64,000 nt of DNA from Rhizobium johnstonii 3841 (lineage in GTDB: Bacteria; Pseudomonadota; Alphaproteobacteria; Rhizobiales; Rhizobiaceae), in contig NC_008380.1 of the NCBI RefSeq assembly GCF_000009265.1, forward strand, positions 873,501 through 937,500, read 5' to 3'. This document shows, one piece after another, positions 63,439 to 64,000 of the stretch. Both the position numbers and the translations under genes were made by a program. Each line of letters opens with the position of its first letter. Position 1 is the first letter of the stretch. The notes beneath the pieces are model-generated. The model was given only the letters and a program-made list of their open reading frames with translations, was not told where the DNA came from and ran no database searches.

Positions 63439-64000
63439 TTACCAGTGGAATGAAACGCCGACGTTGACGGCATTCGTGAAGATGTTGGTCTTCAGGTCCA
63501 CGCCGCTGTCGATCGGAACGTCGATGCGCGAATAGGTTCCCTTGTATTCGACGAAGGTCGACCAGCGCTCGGTCACCTTGAAGTCGACGCCGGCCTGGGC
63601 CTGCAGCGTCACGCCGCCGAATTCATAGGCCCAGGTCTTGCCCTCGGGGCGAATCACTTCGACATGCGGAATGTTCACGCCGATGCCGGCGCCGAGATAG
63701 GGCGTCCAGCGGCGGGTCGGATCCTGGAAGCGATAGAGACCATTCACGGTGATGAGGTTCAGGCCGTCGGTGAATTCGAAATGCGACCAGCCGGCCTTGG
63801 CGAGCGTATCGTCGTCCGCATAGACCTTGTCATGGGTATAATCGAGCGAGATACCCCAGTTCGGCTTGTTGAAGTTCTCGAGCCACCAGGTGACGCGGGC
63901 ACCGTAATAAGGCGGGCTGCCGAAGGATTTGCCTTCCCAGCCGGCGGTGAAACTCGTGCCGTCGGAAAGATCGACGCCGCTGTGCGGCGCGGTCTGGTAG
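63439..64000 (-). CDS. Outer membrane beta-barrel protein, lipid A oxidase (LpxQ)-like, partial
   Basis: The frame is open from the stop at 63439 to the right edge, so the N-terminus lies outside. Alternating beta strands run throughout, ending TNAVNVGVSFHW with the C-terminal aromatic typical of outer membrane proteins. Visible blocks are YQTAPHSGVDLSDGTSF, PPYYGARVTWWLENF and GLNLITVNGLYRFQDP. From memory these resemble the rhizobial lipid A oxidase LpxQ, which makes 2-aminogluconate in lipid A; that match was not tested. The shorter start at 63747 is an internal Met. Confidence 0.6.
   Translation of the reverse strand, partial: YQTAPHSGVDLSDGTSFTAGWEGKSFGSPPYYGARVTWWLENFNKPNWGISLDYTHDKVYADDDTLAKAGWSHFEFTDGLNLITVNGLYRFQDPTRRWTPYLGAGIGVNIPHVEVIRPEGKTWAYEFGGVTLQAQAGVDFKVTERWSTFVEYKGTYSRIDVPIDSGVDLKTNIFTNAVNVGVSFHW

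Overview
The window looks like a chromosomal segment of a Rhizobium of the R. leguminosarum/R. etli group. I infer this from codon use, from the housekeeping genes (guaB, gshA of the plant/alphaproteobacterial type, glcDEF, rlmE), from typical rhizobial intergenic repeats and from a lipid A oxidase-like outer membrane protein at the right edge. No database search was run; all family calls are from reading the sequence.

Positions 1-24.5 kb are a surface polysaccharide (LPS O-antigen) locus, more AT-rich and irregular than the right half. It opens with a membrane protein that runs off the left edge (transmembrane part plus a C-terminal DCC/DUF393 redox domain), a GT-C-like membrane protein, an SGNH-hydrolase remnant and a methyltransferase. 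Next come a stranded phage holin with a truncated endolysin, a WbpM-type nucleotide-sugar 4,6-dehydratase and a Wzz-like chain-length protein. From 24.5 down to 8.6 kb runs one dense minus-strand operon in which most neighbouring genes overlap or abut: fcl, gmd, WbpB/WlbA-like 3-dehydrogenase, WbpD-like acetyltransferase, a small unknown ORF, WbpE-like aminotransferase, Wzx flippase, HisH2, HisF2, WbpG/PseA-type amidotransferase, Wzy-like polymerase, glycosyltransferase, acyltransferase, methyltransferase, SDR, GT4 and GT2. Together they predict a Wzx/Wzy-assembled O-antigen containing fucose, a 6-deoxy-N-acetyl sugar and a 2,3-diamino sugar modified with an acetamidino group. Gene content and partly gene order resemble the Pseudomonas aeruginosa O5 B-band cluster.

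Positions 24.5-35.5 kb are a mosaic accessory region ending at tRNA-Gln(CTG). It holds a broken IS66 element, phage-like remnants with an array of GC hairpins, several small rhizobial hypotheticals, a thermonuclease-fold protein and a LigD-type ligase that has lost the middle of its adenylation domain. A large serine recombinase cassette has landed inside a relic of an IS66 tnpC gene. Several real-looking proteins of 36-45 residues are present.

Positions 35.5-64 kb are GC-rich, conserved core chromosome: Ppx/GppA phosphatase, rlmE, an MFS exporter, an MBL-fold enzyme, guaB, MAPEG, TetR and LysR regulators, DUF1127 and DUF937 proteins, a protein with HARP-like repeats, gshA, rsmE, a PiT phosphate permease and a Nudix hydrolase. 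They continue with a divergent S-adenosylhomocysteinase paralogue beside a LysR gene, a quinone-oxidoreductase-like dehydrogenase divergent from a LysR gene, and glcDEF divergent from another LysR gene. Interspersed repeats of at least three families sit between these genes.
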